The notes beneath the pieces were generated by a model. It was not told where the DNA came from. It made no database searches and saw only the letters and a program-made list of their open reading frames with translations. Below, piece by piece: positions 38,752-48,801 of a DNA stretch of 64,000 bases. A program made the translations under genes and the position numbers. Origin of the DNA: Gottfriedia acidiceleris (GTDB lineage Bacteria > Bacillota > Bacilli > Bacillales > Bacillaceae_G); the NCBI RefSeq assembly GCF_002128425.1, contig NZ_NESS01000007.1:63555-127554 (forward strand). The letters are read 5' to 3'. Each line of letters begins with the position of its first letter. Position 1 is the stretch's first letter.

Positions 38752-39960
38752 TTATGCTGCTTTTTTACCATTAGTCAATCTCTCAATTAACATACTCACA
38801 GATAAATCACCCGTTGCATTTAACATTGTTGCCGGTGGGTCAATTATCGTACTAATTGCTGCTAGAATTGGTAATGATTCGACAGGTAATCCAAATAGAG
38901 AAAGAATTAACATTTCCCCGATCATTCCACCATTCGGAATTGCTCCCATTACCATACCAACAAGCAGTGCAATACCAATTGTTACAAGATAAATGTTCAT
39001 GCCTGAAAAATTCATTCCAAATACACCAAAAGCAAAGGCAATTTTTACTACGCCACCCATAACGGATCCATCTTTGTGAAGTGCACTAGCTAAAGGAATT
39101 ACGGTTTCTCTAACGTTTTTAGATACGCCCATTTTTTCAGCTGAATCAAAATTTGTTGGAATAGTCGCTGCGCTACTACATGTTCCTAAAGATGTTAGCG
39201 ATGAAGGTATTACATTTTTCCAATATGTTTTGAAGCCATAACTACCGCCAGCCATAATAGCAACAATGCTATAAAAAATAAAGAAAAATAGAATAGCAGT
39301 TATATAATATAAAACAAATACTCTCCCATATGAACCTATTAGTTCTTTACCATATGTTGGAACAAGATATGCAAAATACGCTCCAAGTCCTACAGGTGCA
39401 AGATACATAATATAGTTAACCATATTCATGATCACTACATTACCACTTGATAATAATTTTTTTACAATGTCAGCTTTATCGCCAGCTTTATTCGTTGCTA
39501 ATCCAACTAATACAGCAAATACGATGATCGCCAACATATTGCTTCTTGAAAATAAGCCAGAGAAATCATTAACTGTAAATGTGTTTACAATTTGCTCTGC
39601 TACTGAAACTTTCTCAGTTGCATCTGGTTTAACGATTGGTATATGAACGCCATGTGCAGGTGGATAAATTTTCATAACAACAAGCATAATAATAGCTGCT
39701 ACTATACCAGTAAATAAAAATACCACTGACATATTTCGAATAATCTTACCGAATTTCTCTCCTCCGCCATTTGCAAAGCTTGAAGCTACAGAGAAAAATA
39801 CAAGCGGTACAACTACTACGAATAATAAATTTAAAAAGAAATCCCCTATTGGTTTAAGGGCAACACCTACGCTTTCATTAGTATAACCGATGACTGAACC
39901 CATGATGATACTACTTAGTAAAATCAAAGGGAAAGCGTAATTTCTAAATGAAAATTTCAT
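38752..39960 (-). CDS. DAACS-family cation:dicarboxylate/amino acid symporter
   Basis: 402 aa, about eight membrane segments plus re-entrant loops. It belongs to the glutamate/dicarboxylate symporters (GltP, GltT, DctP, TcyP). GTCSSAATIPTNFDSAEKMG, around residues 265-284, is the serine-rich re-entrant motif with its following signature, and IDPPATMLNATGD near 375 is the second substrate-site motif. Whether it carries glutamate, aspartate, cystine or serine is not visible. TTAGGAGGA precedes ATG. Confidence 0.88.
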   Translation of the reverse strand: MKFSFRNYAFPLILLSSIIMGSVIGYTNESVGVALKPIGDFFLNLLFVVVVPLVFFSVASSFANGGGEKFGKIIRNMSVVFLFTGIVAAIIMLVVMKIYPPAHGVHIPIVKPDATEKVSVAEQIVNTFTVNDFSGLFSRSNMLAIIVFAVLVGLATNKAGDKADIVKKLLSSGNVVIMNMVNYIMYLAPVGLGAYFAYLVPTYGKELIGSYGRVFVLYYITAILFFFIFYSIVAIMAGGSYGFKTYWKNVIPSSLTSLGTCSSAATIPTNFDSAEKMGVSKNVRETVIPLASALHKDGSVMGGVVKIAFAFGVFGMNFSGMNIYLVTIGIALLVGMVMGAIPNGGMIGEMLILSLFGLPVESLPILAAISTIIDPPATMLNATGDLSVSMLIERLTNGKKAA

Positions 39961-40060
39961 AAGCTTCCTCCTAATATAATTGCTACCTGTAGTATACCGA
40001 AAATTTGATAGTTTGTACTCCAATTTTTTTATAAAAACTACATATTCCTACATAAACATA

Positions 40061-40097
40061 CAAAAAAGAACACTTTGTATTATCTACAAGTGTTCTC
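40061..40097 (-). terminator. Terminator of the DUF1292 gene
   Basis: On the minus strand GAACACTTGT/ACAAAGTGTTC followed by TTTTTTG. Confidence 0.85.
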
Positions 40098-40175
40098 CTT
40101 TAATTAAAATTAAGAAATACTTCCTATACTTTTACAAGTATTCCTATTCTTTAATCCTACTTTTTTTTGATCCTA

Positions 40176-40436
40176 TTATCTTAACACTTCATCAAAAGCA
40201 GCTGAAACTTTTTCAAACTCTTCTTCTGTTTCAATATCGTAAAACTCACCATCTTCTTCAACTTTTAAGAAGAAAACGTCAATATCCTCATCACTTTCTT
40301 TTTCTACTTCTTCTAGTAAACCAACAGCTATGTATTCATGGCCTTCAATCGTAATTGAGCCTAGTACTTCGTAATCTTGATCGTCTCCTTCATCATAACT
40401 AAGTGTAAGAATTTCGCCTACTTCAATCTTTTCCAT
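40176..40436 (-). CDS. DUF1292 protein
   Basis: 86 aa, strongly acidic. It matches the DUF1292 family (YrzB-like): GEILTLSYDEGDDQDYEVLGSI region, HEYIAVGLL and a second acidic half ending FEKVSAAFDEVL. These proteins are common in Firmicutes; function is unknown. GCGAGGT precedes ATG. Single gene. Confidence 0.85.
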   Translation of the reverse strand: MEKIEVGEILTLSYDEGDDQDYEVLGSITIEGHEYIAVGLLEEVEKESDEDIDVFFLKVEEDGEFYDIETEEEFEKVSAAFDEVLR

Positions 40437-40751
40437 AAATCTTTACCTCGCTTATTCAAATTCATTTTGCATAAAGAAAAACTTTATGTTCCTTTAGTGT
40501 AACAGAATGATGCAAAACGTTAAATTTTAAATACACTAAAAGCTTTTCTAAATCGTTCTACTTTTAAACCATTTTTTTCTTAGATTCAATTTTGTGGGGA
40601 AAAATTTAAAAAAATTCACATGAATATTCTTACCAATACTGTAATAAGATTTAGAACAACCTATTCTTATGTTTCTTTCAAGTTTATTAAGGTGGACAAG
40701 CTCTATGTCTTCAAATAGTAGATATTTTCTATATTTAAGGAGGATTACTGA
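40437..40751. other. Gene-poor gap with one possible short upstream ORF
   Basis: No regulator site was recognised. A 19-codon frame at 40705-40764 (plus strand, ATG after AAGGTGG, reading MSSNSRYFLYLRR...) overlaps the ribosome binding site and first codons of the next gene. It could be a coupled leader peptide, or chance. Confidence 0.3.
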
Positions 40752-41045
40752 ATGTCAAAATTAATAATGGGTCAAGAACAAAAACTAACTAGAAGAAAAA
40801 CTGTCAATTTAAAATCTTTCTTTCAACGTTTTACTAAAAACCAGTTAATTGATGAAACGCCATCACAACTTTTACATAATGAGCTAAGAAGTTTACAAAA
40901 ACTTTTAGAACTAAAAGAAATTAATTTTATTTATGCCGAACCCGAATACATTGATGTGGCCATTATGGAACTAGAAGCAATACGTAAAAAATATAGTATT
41001 ACTGTTAGACAATTAAAGGAAATACAATCTACTAGTGTTGTATGA
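40752..41045 (+). CDS. Hypothetical small helical protein
   Basis: 97 aa, basic N-terminus (KLTRRKTVNLKSFFQRF), then mostly helical with ELRSLQKLLELKEINF and PEYIDVAIMELEAIRKKY. The last segment recalls DUF2508/YaaL-type helices, but the match is too weak to assign. No membrane segment. AAGGAGGA precedes ATG by 7 nt and a strong terminator follows, so it is a real gene. Confidence 0.75.
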   Translation: MSKLIMGQEQKLTRRKTVNLKSFFQRFTKNQLIDETPSQLLHNELRSLQKLLELKEINFIYAEPEYIDVAIMELEAIRKKYSITVRQLKEIQSTSVV

Positions 41046-41090
41046 AAAAAAGAGATAAATAGCATATTAGCTATTTATCTCTTTTTCTAT
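41043..41090. terminator. Bidirectional terminator, 40752 gene and NhaC-like gene
   Basis: AGAGATAAATAGC/GCTATTTATCTCT with T runs on both strands. Confidence 0.92.
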
Positions 41091-41121
41091 TTTATTACCC
41101 CCTAAATTACAATTTTTCTGA

Positions 41122-42447
41122 TTAAGAACTGACTTCATACTTCGTTTCGTATGTCTTAACTTTTTTAAACACATTGATGAAAATCGTTAAGCATGGAAGA
41201 AGCCATAAGAATATTGCATAAGGTAAATATTCATGTAACTTCATATTAATGACTGTACTACTCATGATTGCAAGAACATTCCAAGGAATCATTGCTGGAA
41301 ATAATAAAGTTGTATCTGCCATCAACCGAGCCAATTCCTCTTTGTTATATTTATTTGACCAATGCGCTAAAAAAGATCGTCCCGTTAAAATAATAGGCAT
41401 CGTTTGGTTACCTGCTATTACACATATAACAGCTGTTGCACCAATTGTTTTCAATGAATCAGATAACATTGAAGTTGAGGTCTGAAGCCACTTGTCTAAC
41501 ATGGGCTGAATGATATTAAGCTCCTCCAGTAACGCATTATAAACTCCTGCCACAGCAATAAACAATAGCAAGCTATACATATGACTTAGCCCTCCACCAA
41601 GTCCATTAATTCCGTGCCAAAAAGAATTCACAATTTTACTAAAAGAAATTCCGTTATACAAAGCTATTAAACTACCAGATAAAATACTAATGACATAAGA
41701 ATAAATAATATTAATCCTAAACAAAACAAGTACAACTAAAAAGATCGGAGGAATAAATTGAATGAACGAAATGTCCTTATTGCTCACGACCGAATGCTGA
41801 GCCTCAGTAATTCCTTTGGCAAACTGTAAATCCATTACGCTAAAAAATAAGATTGTTACGATTACAGCAGTAATTGATGTATAGAGCATCGCTTTACCTT
41901 GTTTTTTGACAGTTGTTTCAAGAATATTAGCTAATAGTTGATGTGCGCTTGAAAAAGGGGAAGTTCGATCACCAACAAATGCACCTGAAATAACTGCTCC
42001 CGCCGATATCTCCACTGGAATATGCAGTAATATAGCACTACTAATAAGAGGAACTCCTAAAGCACTTAATGTTCCAATCGATGAGCCTAAAATCATTGAA
42101 AAAATCATTGTCGTTAGAAAACAAAATACAAAAAAATGATGTGGATTTATTGCCTGTAAAGTAATCGAAACCATTGATGTAATAGTTCCTGATAAATACC
42201 ATGAAGGAAGTAAAAAACTAATTAAAAATAAGATAAAGAGAACTATTTTAACTTTACCGACTCCTTGATAGCTTAACTTCATTATATTTCTAATTTCATA
42301 CCCTCTTTTAAAACTTAAGACGATTAAAAAAATTAATCCCGGTAAAATCCCAAATACTAAAGAGATATGTAATATAACGGAACTAATTATTCCAGACAAA
42401 GTTACTAATATAAGGAAACTTGCCCGTTTGATCGAATATTGATCCAA
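41122..42447 (-). CDS. NhaC-family antiporter (second copy)
   Basis: 441 aa with about 11 membrane segments. The NhaC signature is present as GAFVGDRTSPFSSAHQ (near 170) and PAMIPWNVLAI (near 395). It is clearly diverged from the nhaC at 17.7 kb. No T-box precedes it. The TTG start follows AAGGAG by 6 nt, 12 codons inside the longest frame. It may exchange sodium for protons or carry an organic ion; the sequence does not decide. Confidence 0.82.
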   Translation of the reverse strand: MDQYSIKRASFLILVTLSGIISSVILHISLVFGILPGLIFLIVLSFKRGYEIRNIMKLSYQGVGKVKIVLFILFLISFLLPSWYLSGTITSMVSITLQAINPHHFFVFCFLTTMIFSMILGSSIGTLSALGVPLISSAILLHIPVEISAGAVISGAFVGDRTSPFSSAHQLLANILETTVKKQGKAMLYTSITAVIVTILFFSVMDLQFAKGITEAQHSVVSNKDISFIQFIPPIFLVVLVLFRINIIYSYVISILSGSLIALYNGISFSKIVNSFWHGINGLGGGLSHMYSLLLFIAVAGVYNALLEELNIIQPMLDKWLQTSTSMLSDSLKTIGATAVICVIAGNQTMPIILTGRSFLAHWSNKYNKEELARLMADTTLLFPAMIPWNVLAIMSSTVINMKLHEYLPYAIFLWLLPCLTIFINVFKKVKTYETKYEVSS

Positions 42448-42548
42448 TTCATTCTCCTTCTTTCGAACAGATTTATTACACAAAAAATGATTAAATTGTC
42501 ATTCATAATTATATAAGCTTTCAAGTAATAATACACTTATATTTCAAT

Positions 42549-42583
42549 TAAAAAGCACTACTTCAGACTAAGAAGTAATGCTC
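42549..42583 (-). terminator. Terminator of the YjcG-like gene
   Basis: On the minus strand AGCATTACTTC/GAAGTAGTGCT followed by TTTTT. Confidence 0.85.
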
Positions 42584-42628
42584 TTGATTGTTCTTACTAG
42601 TTGATGGCCATTTCTTTGGTCATTTTAA

Positions 42629-43162
42629 TTACATTTTCATTAATGGAATATCTATAAATTTTAAGTACCCTATTTCTGTCGATTTATAAACTCTAATGAA
42701 TTCTACCTTAAATGTTGAAGCAGGAATTAATTCTTTTATAGCTTTTTTTGCCATATCATTTAACTCTAAATTTGTTAACCCAAAATGCGTTTGACCAAGG
42801 GTTAAATGTGGGAAATATTCATCAAGTTCAAAATAAGTTTTAATTAATTCCTTCGAAGGTGAAACCGATTCAACTAATCTTTCGTGCAGTTTAGTTAATT
42901 CATCAGAATCAACGGACAAAAACAAAATATCTTCTCCAAAAAATTTTGGATTACTTATAGTAACTTCAAAGGGCAGAAAGTTTTCGCATTCCGTTTTTAC
43001 CCCTTCTAACCATTTCATATCAGGAGTAAGTCCTCCTTGAGCCTTTACAGTAATATGTGGTTCGACACCTTCAACTAGTCTATTATTTTCCCACTGCTGT
43101 TGAAAATTTACGATTTTTTTCTTTAAATCATCTGGTGGCACAATTCCAATATAGTATTGCAT
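42629..43162 (-). CDS. 2H phosphoesterase (YjcG-like)
   Basis: 177 aa. The 2'-5' RNA ligase / 2H phosphoesterase superfamily, with two HxT motifs: His36-Thr38 in EPHITVK and His119-Thr121 in FPHLTLG. These four residues form the catalytic site in the family. B. subtilis YjcG is the closest type I recognise; the physiological substrate is unknown. GAGGAGGA precedes ATG. Single gene with a terminator. Confidence 0.87.
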   Translation of the reverse strand: MQYYIGIVPPDDLKKKIVNFQQQWENNRLVEGVEPHITVKAQGGLTPDMKWLEGVKTECENFLPFEVTISNPKFFGEDILFLSVDSDELTKLHERLVESVSPSKELIKTYFELDEYFPHLTLGQTHFGLTNLELNDMAKKAIKELIPASTFKVEFIRVYKSTEIGYLKFIDIPLMKM

Positions 43163-43258
43163 CTAAATCCTCCTCAAAGTATCTTTAAGAGAATTATTTT
43201 TGAAACAGTTCAATTTAGCTTAAATATTTTCAAAAAATTAATCTTTAATAAAATTCCT

Positions 43259-43933
43259 TTAACTAAAATGCAAATCCGTTCCATATTGAACTAATTGTAA
43301 TTTTCGCGCTACAGCTTGAGATGCATAGTTATCCCATGAGGTGCTATACAAAGCAGTTCGTCCTTGGCTTTGAATGTCCGCAGCCCATGCATTTGATACG
43401 ATTAAACCGTACTCTTTTCCCCGAAAATCCTCGTGAGTATATACGCTTGCTTCAGCAGCTTCGGCTGATTGTCTGGCACTACAGCAAACCGACACGGCTA
43501 TGTCATTTTCAATAATTGCATAACATGGTTCTTTAAGTTCTAGTTCCTCATATGTATAAGGAAATTTTGGTAATAAATAGTGTTTATTTGATTGGGTAAT
43601 TTTTATTGCTTTAGAAGATACCTTGCCAACTGTTTGAAATACATATGCCGGACCAATCCATAAATTGTCTATTTGATAAGTTTTACTTAAAATCTGCATG
43701 ATATTTACTAAAGGAATACTAGAGTTTGCGTCTAAGTCTTTCTCTAATTCAATTTGTTCCTCTTTTTTAAGACAATCTAAAAATCTTTTCACATTTCCCA
43801 TTTTTGTGCTTCCTATATAAAATCGTGGTGCTGTTGTATATGGTGGTTCATTTATTTGTGTTATTTTTCCAACTTCATTGTGTTTAAATAATACGTTAAT
43901 ATGCATTTCCATAAGTTCTAGCTCTGATTTCAA
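43259..43933 (-). CDS. GNAT family acetyltransferase
   Basis: 224 aa. The C-terminal half is a GNAT core: CYAIIENDIAVSVCCSARQS (near 136-155) and YTHEDFRGKEYGLIVSNAWA (near 164-183), then YSTSWDNYASQAVARKL. The N-terminal 110 residues are specific and not recognised. The TTG start follows AGGAGGA; the longest frame starts upstream of that site. Single gene. Substrate unknown. Confidence 0.8.
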   Translation of the reverse strand: MKSELELMEMHINVLFKHNEVGKITQINEPPYTTAPRFYIGSTKMGNVKRFLDCLKKEEQIELEKDLDANSSIPLVNIMQILSKTYQIDNLWIGPAYVFQTVGKVSSKAIKITQSNKHYLLPKFPYTYEELELKEPCYAIIENDIAVSVCCSARQSAEAAEASVYTHEDFRGKEYGLIVSNAWAADIQSQGRTALYSTSWDNYASQAVARKLQLVQYGTDLHFS

Positions 43934-43996
43934 AAGGATTCCTCCTAGCATAACAACTAGTTAATTTACACACTTTAATTATCTTAATTTTTTACT

Positions 43997-44971
43997 TTAT
44001 CTTTTAATTTTTACAAATGTTCCCTTTTCAGACTTTTCAATTGCAATCTTATTCATTTTAGCAATGTTGTCAGATAAAAAAGATGATTGTTGGACAGTTT
44101 TTCCATCTAATGATACAGACAAATCGATGATCCTTCTTTTAGCCTTTCTATGAATATGATAATCCTGATCATTCTCTTCAAGCTCAACTTTTACATATAA
44201 ATTGCTTATTAATTCCAGAATTTCTTTATCATTGCTTTTTTGAATTAATTCCATAATCTGCAAATCGTCCAATAATAAATCATTTAACTTAATAATTTCT
44301 TTTTGTAATGCAAGTTTAATAATCTTTGCAAGGGAATCGTAAGAATAGATGCTAATTGGACCTAAAAAATAATCAATAGCAAGCTTATAATAAATCCCTG
44401 TAAACCACTCTGCCATTTCAATAGAGTTTACGCAGATTTCTCCATTTACAATGATTAATGAATTTAAGAATGCTTCTATTTCATTTTTTGGTGTTCCAAA
44501 ATATGTATGCATATCTCTTAATGTATAATCTATTCGATCTGCACATAGCTTAGGAAGCTCTTTTTCAAGTATTTCCCATTTATCTATATCAAAAATTTCT
44601 TTAATATCAATATGATATTTTTCAAGTATTGAAGGAATCTCTGAATCTAAAATTACTTTTTCAAAGATTGTTTCATGATAATTTTCTTCACTTAAATCAA
44701 AAACAAAATCAATAACATGAGAAAATGCTGTATGAGAAACATCATGTAATAAACCGGCTATTTGTTCTTTAACAGAACCCCCTAACCTTTTTATTAACAA
44801 CATAACGCCAATTGAATGTTCATATCGAGTACCATTAAAATGATGATCCACTAAAAAGGTAGCACCAGCTTGATGAACTTTTTTTAACCGTTGAATAGGT
44901 TTTGTATTTATTAAGTCAACAAGCACTTGATCAACATTGTATTGTCCATATAGTTTATCGATCAAAATCAT
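43997..44971 (-). CDS. HD-domain phosphohydrolase
   Basis: 324 aa. The HD motif is complete: RYEHSIGV (His52), LLHDVSHTAFSH (His76-Asp77) and a later Asp in LCADRIDYTLRDM (near 170). Members hydrolyse nucleotides or other phosphate esters. It lies 18 bp behind a PhzF-family gene and is probably cotranscribed. AAAGGAG precedes ATG. Substrate unknown. Confidence 0.87.
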   Translation of the reverse strand: MILIDKLYGQYNVDQVLVDLINTKPIQRLKKVHQAGATFLVDHHFNGTRYEHSIGVMLLIKRLGGSVKEQIAGLLHDVSHTAFSHVIDFVFDLSEENYHETIFEKVILDSEIPSILEKYHIDIKEIFDIDKWEILEKELPKLCADRIDYTLRDMHTYFGTPKNEIEAFLNSLIIVNGEICVNSIEMAEWFTGIYYKLAIDYFLGPISIYSYDSLAKIIKLALQKEIIKLNDLLLDDLQIMELIQKSNDKEILELISNLYVKVELEENDQDYHIHRKAKRRIIDLSVSLDGKTVQQSSFLSDNIAKMNKIAIEKSEKGTFVKIKR

Positions 44972-44989
44972 ACTGTACTCCTTTTCAAA

Positions 44990-45880
44990 TTATATTTGAA
45001 ATTCCATTTCTTTAACATAAACAGCATTTCCAGTAATTTCTATGTCATAAGTCGAATTTACTTTTTTTACATTTACTTTTACGCGTCCGTCTTTCTGAAT
45101 TTCCGTTCCTTGTTCAATAACTAATTCAATTGCATCATTAACATCATTATTAATATATTTTGCAAAATAAGCTCCCATAACCCCTGAGGCAGTTCCTGTA
45201 ACCGGATCTTCAATCGTTCCTGAGAATGCCGAAGAAAAATGGCGAGCATGAAAATCTGCATTTGAATCGTATGTTTCTAAACAAAACGGATGAACAGACG
45301 CTTTTGGAATTTCATTCAAAATACTAGGAAAAAGTTGATTATTAGGTTTCATCTTATCAAATGAAGCTAATTTTTTTATCGGTAAAAGTAAATTCCAGGC
45401 ACCTGTACTCCCATATAGAGTTGGTAGACTTGTATCGATTTCTTCTACACTAAGGCCAATTGAAGACGCTATGTCATCAATCGATCCTTTAAACTCTACA
45501 AACTCCGGTGCTTTTTGTTTCATCGATATGTAAAACTCATTATTTGAATTGTGTATAGTGATCGGTAAAGTTCCAGCCTTTGTTTCAATTGTTAATTCAT
45601 TTTTAAATTGAATTATTCCTCTAGTGACTAAAGCATATATTACTGCCATTGTCCCATGACCACATAAATCCATTTCATGACCTGGTGTAAAATAACGAAT
45701 TTTAAAATCAGCAACATTCGATTTTAAAAGAAATGACGTTTCATTAAATCCCACTTGTTTTGCAATAGCCTGCATTTCATTTTCAGTCAAAGAATCGCCA
45801 TCTAAAACAACTCCGGCTGGATTTCCTTTATTTGGCTCTTTACTAAAAGCATCGTAATGGTATACCATAATATTTTTCAT
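44990..45880 (-). CDS. PhzF-family isomerase/epimerase-like protein
   Basis: 296 aa. PhzF fold with the N-terminal FSKEPNKGNPAGVVLD, the catalytic Glu47 in VGFNETSFLL, the MDLCGHGTMAV segment (near 76) and the C-terminal DPVTGTASGVMGAY. PhzF itself isomerises a phenazine precursor, but most members in bacilli are of unknown function. No phenazine genes are nearby. GAGGTGGG precedes ATG. First gene of a pair with the HD protein. Confidence 0.9.
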   Translation of the reverse strand: MKNIMVYHYDAFSKEPNKGNPAGVVLDGDSLTENEMQAIAKQVGFNETSFLLKSNVADFKIRYFTPGHEMDLCGHGTMAVIYALVTRGIIQFKNELTIETKAGTLPITIHNSNNEFYISMKQKAPEFVEFKGSIDDIASSIGLSVEEIDTSLPTLYGSTGAWNLLLPIKKLASFDKMKPNNQLFPSILNEIPKASVHPFCLETYDSNADFHARHFSSAFSGTIEDPVTGTASGVMGAYFAKYINNDVNDAIELVIEQGTEIQKDGRVKVNVKKVNSTYDIEITGNAVYVKEMEFQI

Positions 45881-46080
45881 TTTCCCACCTCATTTAGGTT
45901 TATGTAATTCTATTTTCTAAAATCAATTTAACTTTAAAACTATTTTTAAGAGATTGTTACATTCAATTATTTAAATAATATACATTATTAAACTAGTTAA
46001 ATAAAACGATTACATTTTACCAATATTTTTTATTAGAAAGTTGATAAAATAATAATATCACTAAACTTTTGGAGGAAAAT

Positions 46081-46554
46081 ATGTCATTATTCATAACAGC
46101 TTTCGGTATAAAATTTTTAGTATGCTTAGTCTTTACCTTGCTCTGTTTCTTAATTGCATGGCCAGTCGGATTATATTTTCGATACAAAGATGCACAGAAA
46201 ATGAAAGAGGTATTACGTGACCAACCAATTAATCGACGCAATTACTGGTTTAAACAATTCTTTAAATTAAGTATATCGATAGTAGTTTTATATTTTATAT
46301 CTTTTTTAATTGCACTTTATTTTGAAATGCCATTTTCATCTACTGCACCGTTTGTCGGTCTATTTGCTCTATTAATCATGCTTTATATTAAATTTGCCCC
46401 ACGTACAACCGGTGAAGCAACACCTGATATTGATGGATGGCATACAACATCTGTAATCATCGATCCTGATGAATATTTTACTTCAACAGGAGCAACTATT
46501 ATTTTTGGATCTTTTATATTTACAGCCTTTGAATTTATCAGCGTTCTATATTAA
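46081..46554 (+). CDS. Hypothetical membrane protein
   Basis: 157 aa with three or four hydrophobic segments (about 3-26, 57-78, 84-103, 133-154), and the short soluble part EATPDIDGWHTTSVIIDPDEYF between the last two. Not recognised. The ATG of MSLFIT is chosen because TTGGAGGA precedes it. Single gene with a terminator. Confidence 0.75.
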   Translation: MSLFITAFGIKFLVCLVFTLLCFLIAWPVGLYFRYKDAQKMKEVLRDQPINRRNYWFKQFFKLSISIVVLYFISFLIALYFEMPFSSTAPFVGLFALLIMLYIKFAPRTTGEATPDIDGWHTTSVIIDPDEYFTSTGATIIFGSFIFTAFEFISVLY

Positions 46555-46588
46555 AATCTTTAGCCATTATTTTATATTTTTCCAAAAG

Positions 46589-46630
46589 AAAGCATTAATG
46601 ATCAAACTGATTATTAATGCTTTATTTAAT
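46589..46630 (+). terminator. Terminator of the 46081 gene
   Basis: AAAGCATTAAT/ATTAATGCTTT followed by ATTTAATT. The T tract is modest. Confidence 0.65.
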
Positions 46631-46632
46631 TA

Positions 46633-48267
46633 CTATTTCGATTGTTTTATTAAATATTCTAATTCTTCTTCTATTCTACTTACATCAATTCTTTCAAAAA
46701 GAGGCTTTACTTCGCTAATCTTTACTAAAACCGGAGATATTTCCTTCCATTCAAAGTTTGGTAAATTTAGCATTTCTTTTATTTCATTACTCGAAAAAGG
46801 TAGAATTGGATGTAAAATTTGCGCCAAATTGGCAATTGCATATATACAACTCGCCATCGTATTATGACACTCGCTCAAATTCTCCTTAACTTGTTTCCAA
46901 GGCGCTGCTTCATCAAAATATTTATTGGCAGATCGGATAAATTCAAATATTTCCTCCATGGCTTTTTTGAAATTAGTCGATTCAATATGTGAACCAACAG
47001 CCTCATAAAGCCTTTTAATTTCAAATCTAATTGATTGTTCAATTTTTCCTTCTGGAGCTACACCATTATAGTACTTTTCAACAAACTTTAATGTGCGGTT
47101 TACAAAATTCCCATATGCTCCTAATAGTTCACTATTATGACTATAAATAAACTCCCTCCAAGAAAAATCAGTGTCTCTATTTTCTGGTGCATTTATTGTT
47201 AAAAAATATCGTATTGAATCTGGATGATATTTTTCGATTAGGTATGGCACCCATACAGCCCAATTTTTACTAGTGGACAATTTTTTCTTCTCAAGCGTCA
47301 AATATTCGTTTGAAACGATGTGAGTTGGAAGTGCCTCTTTCTTTAAACCAATTAAAATAGATGGCCAAATAATTGAATGGAATGGAATATTGTCTTTCCC
47401 GTGAATATAATATGATTTTGTTTCTTTGTTCCAAAAGATAGAGTCATCAAGACTTGTTCTAAGTGCCCATTGTTTACTTGCCGAATAATAACCAGACACT
47501 GCTTCGATCCACACATAAATTTTCTTCTTTTCATACCCTTTTACTGGTACGCTTACTCCATTTGGCAAATCCCTTGATACTGCTCGGTCATGAAGCCCTT
47601 CACTTAAATATCGTTCTGTTAATTGGATAGCATTCGAACGCCAGCTTCCACTCAATTTAGCAAAATCAAGATATTCCTTCAGCTCATCTTGTAACTTGCT
47701 TAATGAAAAATAAAAGTGTTCTGTATTTTTTATGGATGGAGGATTTCCACATAGCTTACATGTTTTATTTAATAAATCGAAAGGATCTAAAATAGCAGAG
47801 CAATAATCACACTGGTCTCCACGCGCATGCTGACCACAATTTGGACAATTTCCTTCTACATAACGATCTGGTAGAAATTGTTCAAACTCTTCACAATAGC
47901 ATTGTTCAATTTCTTTTTTATAAATTAAGCCATTTTGTAATAAAGTTAAGAAAATTTCTTGTACAGTTTTATGATGATGCTCTTCGTCTGTCCTAGTATA
48001 AAAATCATAGGTAAATCCTAATTTCTTAAAATTATCCTCGAATTCATGGTGGTAACGATCTGCGATTTCTTTATAAGTTACATTTTCTTGCTTTGCTTTA
48101 ATAGCAATAGGTGTCCCATTACAGTCACTTCCTGAAACGTACAATACATTCGCTTTTTTTAAACGAAAATATCTAGCTAAAATATCACCCGGCAGTAAAG
48201 CTGCAATATGCCCCAAGTGTAATGAACCATTTGCATACGGCCATGCTCCTCCAATAAAAATATCCAA
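46633..48267 (-). CDS. metS: Second-type methionyl-tRNA synthetase
   Basis: 544 aa, class I. HLGH is at 17-20 and the KMSKS loop reads [11 protein letters not shown] (329-339), the form I associate with archaeal/eukaryal-type MetRS, not with the usual bacterial KMSKS. Three CxxC pairs (141/144, 153/156, 170/173) fit a two-knuckle zinc domain. The C-terminal tRNA-binding (Arc1p-like) domain of typical Bacillus MetS is missing. TTG start after AAAGGAGGA. It is under a T-box with an ATG specifier. Some bacilli carry such a second enzyme, in B. anthracis linked with resistance to MetRS inhibitors; a primary metS is expected elsewhere. Confidence 0.9.
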   Translation of the reverse strand: MDIFIGGAWPYANGSLHLGHIAALLPGDILARYFRLKKANVLYVSGSDCNGTPIAIKAKQENVTYKEIADRYHHEFEDNFKKLGFTYDFYTRTDEEHHHKTVQEIFLTLLQNGLIYKKEIEQCYCEEFEQFLPDRYVEGNCPNCGQHARGDQCDYCSAILDPFDLLNKTCKLCGNPPSIKNTEHFYFSLSKLQDELKEYLDFAKLSGSWRSNAIQLTERYLSEGLHDRAVSRDLPNGVSVPVKGYEKKKIYVWIEAVSGYYSASKQWALRTSLDDSIFWNKETKSYYIHGKDNIPFHSIIWPSILIGLKKEALPTHIVSNEYLTLEKKKLSTSKNWAVWVPYLIEKYHPDSIRYFLTINAPENRDTDFSWREFIYSHNSELLGAYGNFVNRTLKFVEKYYNGVAPEGKIEQSIRFEIKRLYEAVGSHIESTNFKKAMEEIFEFIRSANKYFDEAAPWKQVKENLSECHNTMASCIYAIANLAQILHPILPFSSNEIKEMLNLPNFEWKEISPVLVKISEVKPLFERIDVSRIEEELEYLIKQSK

Positions 48268-48292
48268 TCTAATTCCTCCTTTTTTATTAAAT

Positions 48293-48590
48293 GCAAAAAA
48301 CCTCGCCCCTATCTATAAAAGATAAGGACGAGGTTTGAGACCACGTGGTACCACCTTAGTTCACAAAGTATTTACATACATTTGTCTTTGCAAGTACGAA
48401 AAGCATAAAATGCTTCTATACTGTGACTTTGATAACAAGTGCCAACTCTTGTCGTAGCCTACTAATATAAAATATACGTTCAGTACAAAGCTCCGAGGCC
48501 ATTGTTCAAATGAGTATTCATGCTTCTTTTCAGCTACCGAAGCTCTCTGTAAAAAATAACATCATTCTACTTTTCCTCTTCATTGCCTTT
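48293..48590 (-). promoter_or_regulatory. T-box riboswitch, Met specifier, controls metS
   Basis: On the minus strand stem I begins with ACAGAGAGCTTCGG. The specifier segment is AACA-ATG-GCCTCGGAGC, ATG being the complement of 48500-48502. The T-box AAGGTGGTACCACG is at 48344-48357 and the terminator CCTCGTCC...GGGGCGAGG plus T run at 48293-48334. The remaining gap to 48801 is AT-rich with no gene. Confidence 0.93.
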
Positions 48591-48801
48591 ATTCAAATGT
48601 TAAAAAGATTTTATACAAAAGTGAAAGAAAAGTCAAACTATTACAAAACAATATAGTTCTTTATTATATAGTATAAGTTGCAAAATGAAAGTTAATTTAT
48701 TTTCAAAGCTTTTTTGTCGAAATAAAAAGGAATAAAAGTGAAGGGATTCTCTGGAATAAAGTTAAATATAATCAATTATCAAAGCTTTAGGAGGAGAAAA
48801 A

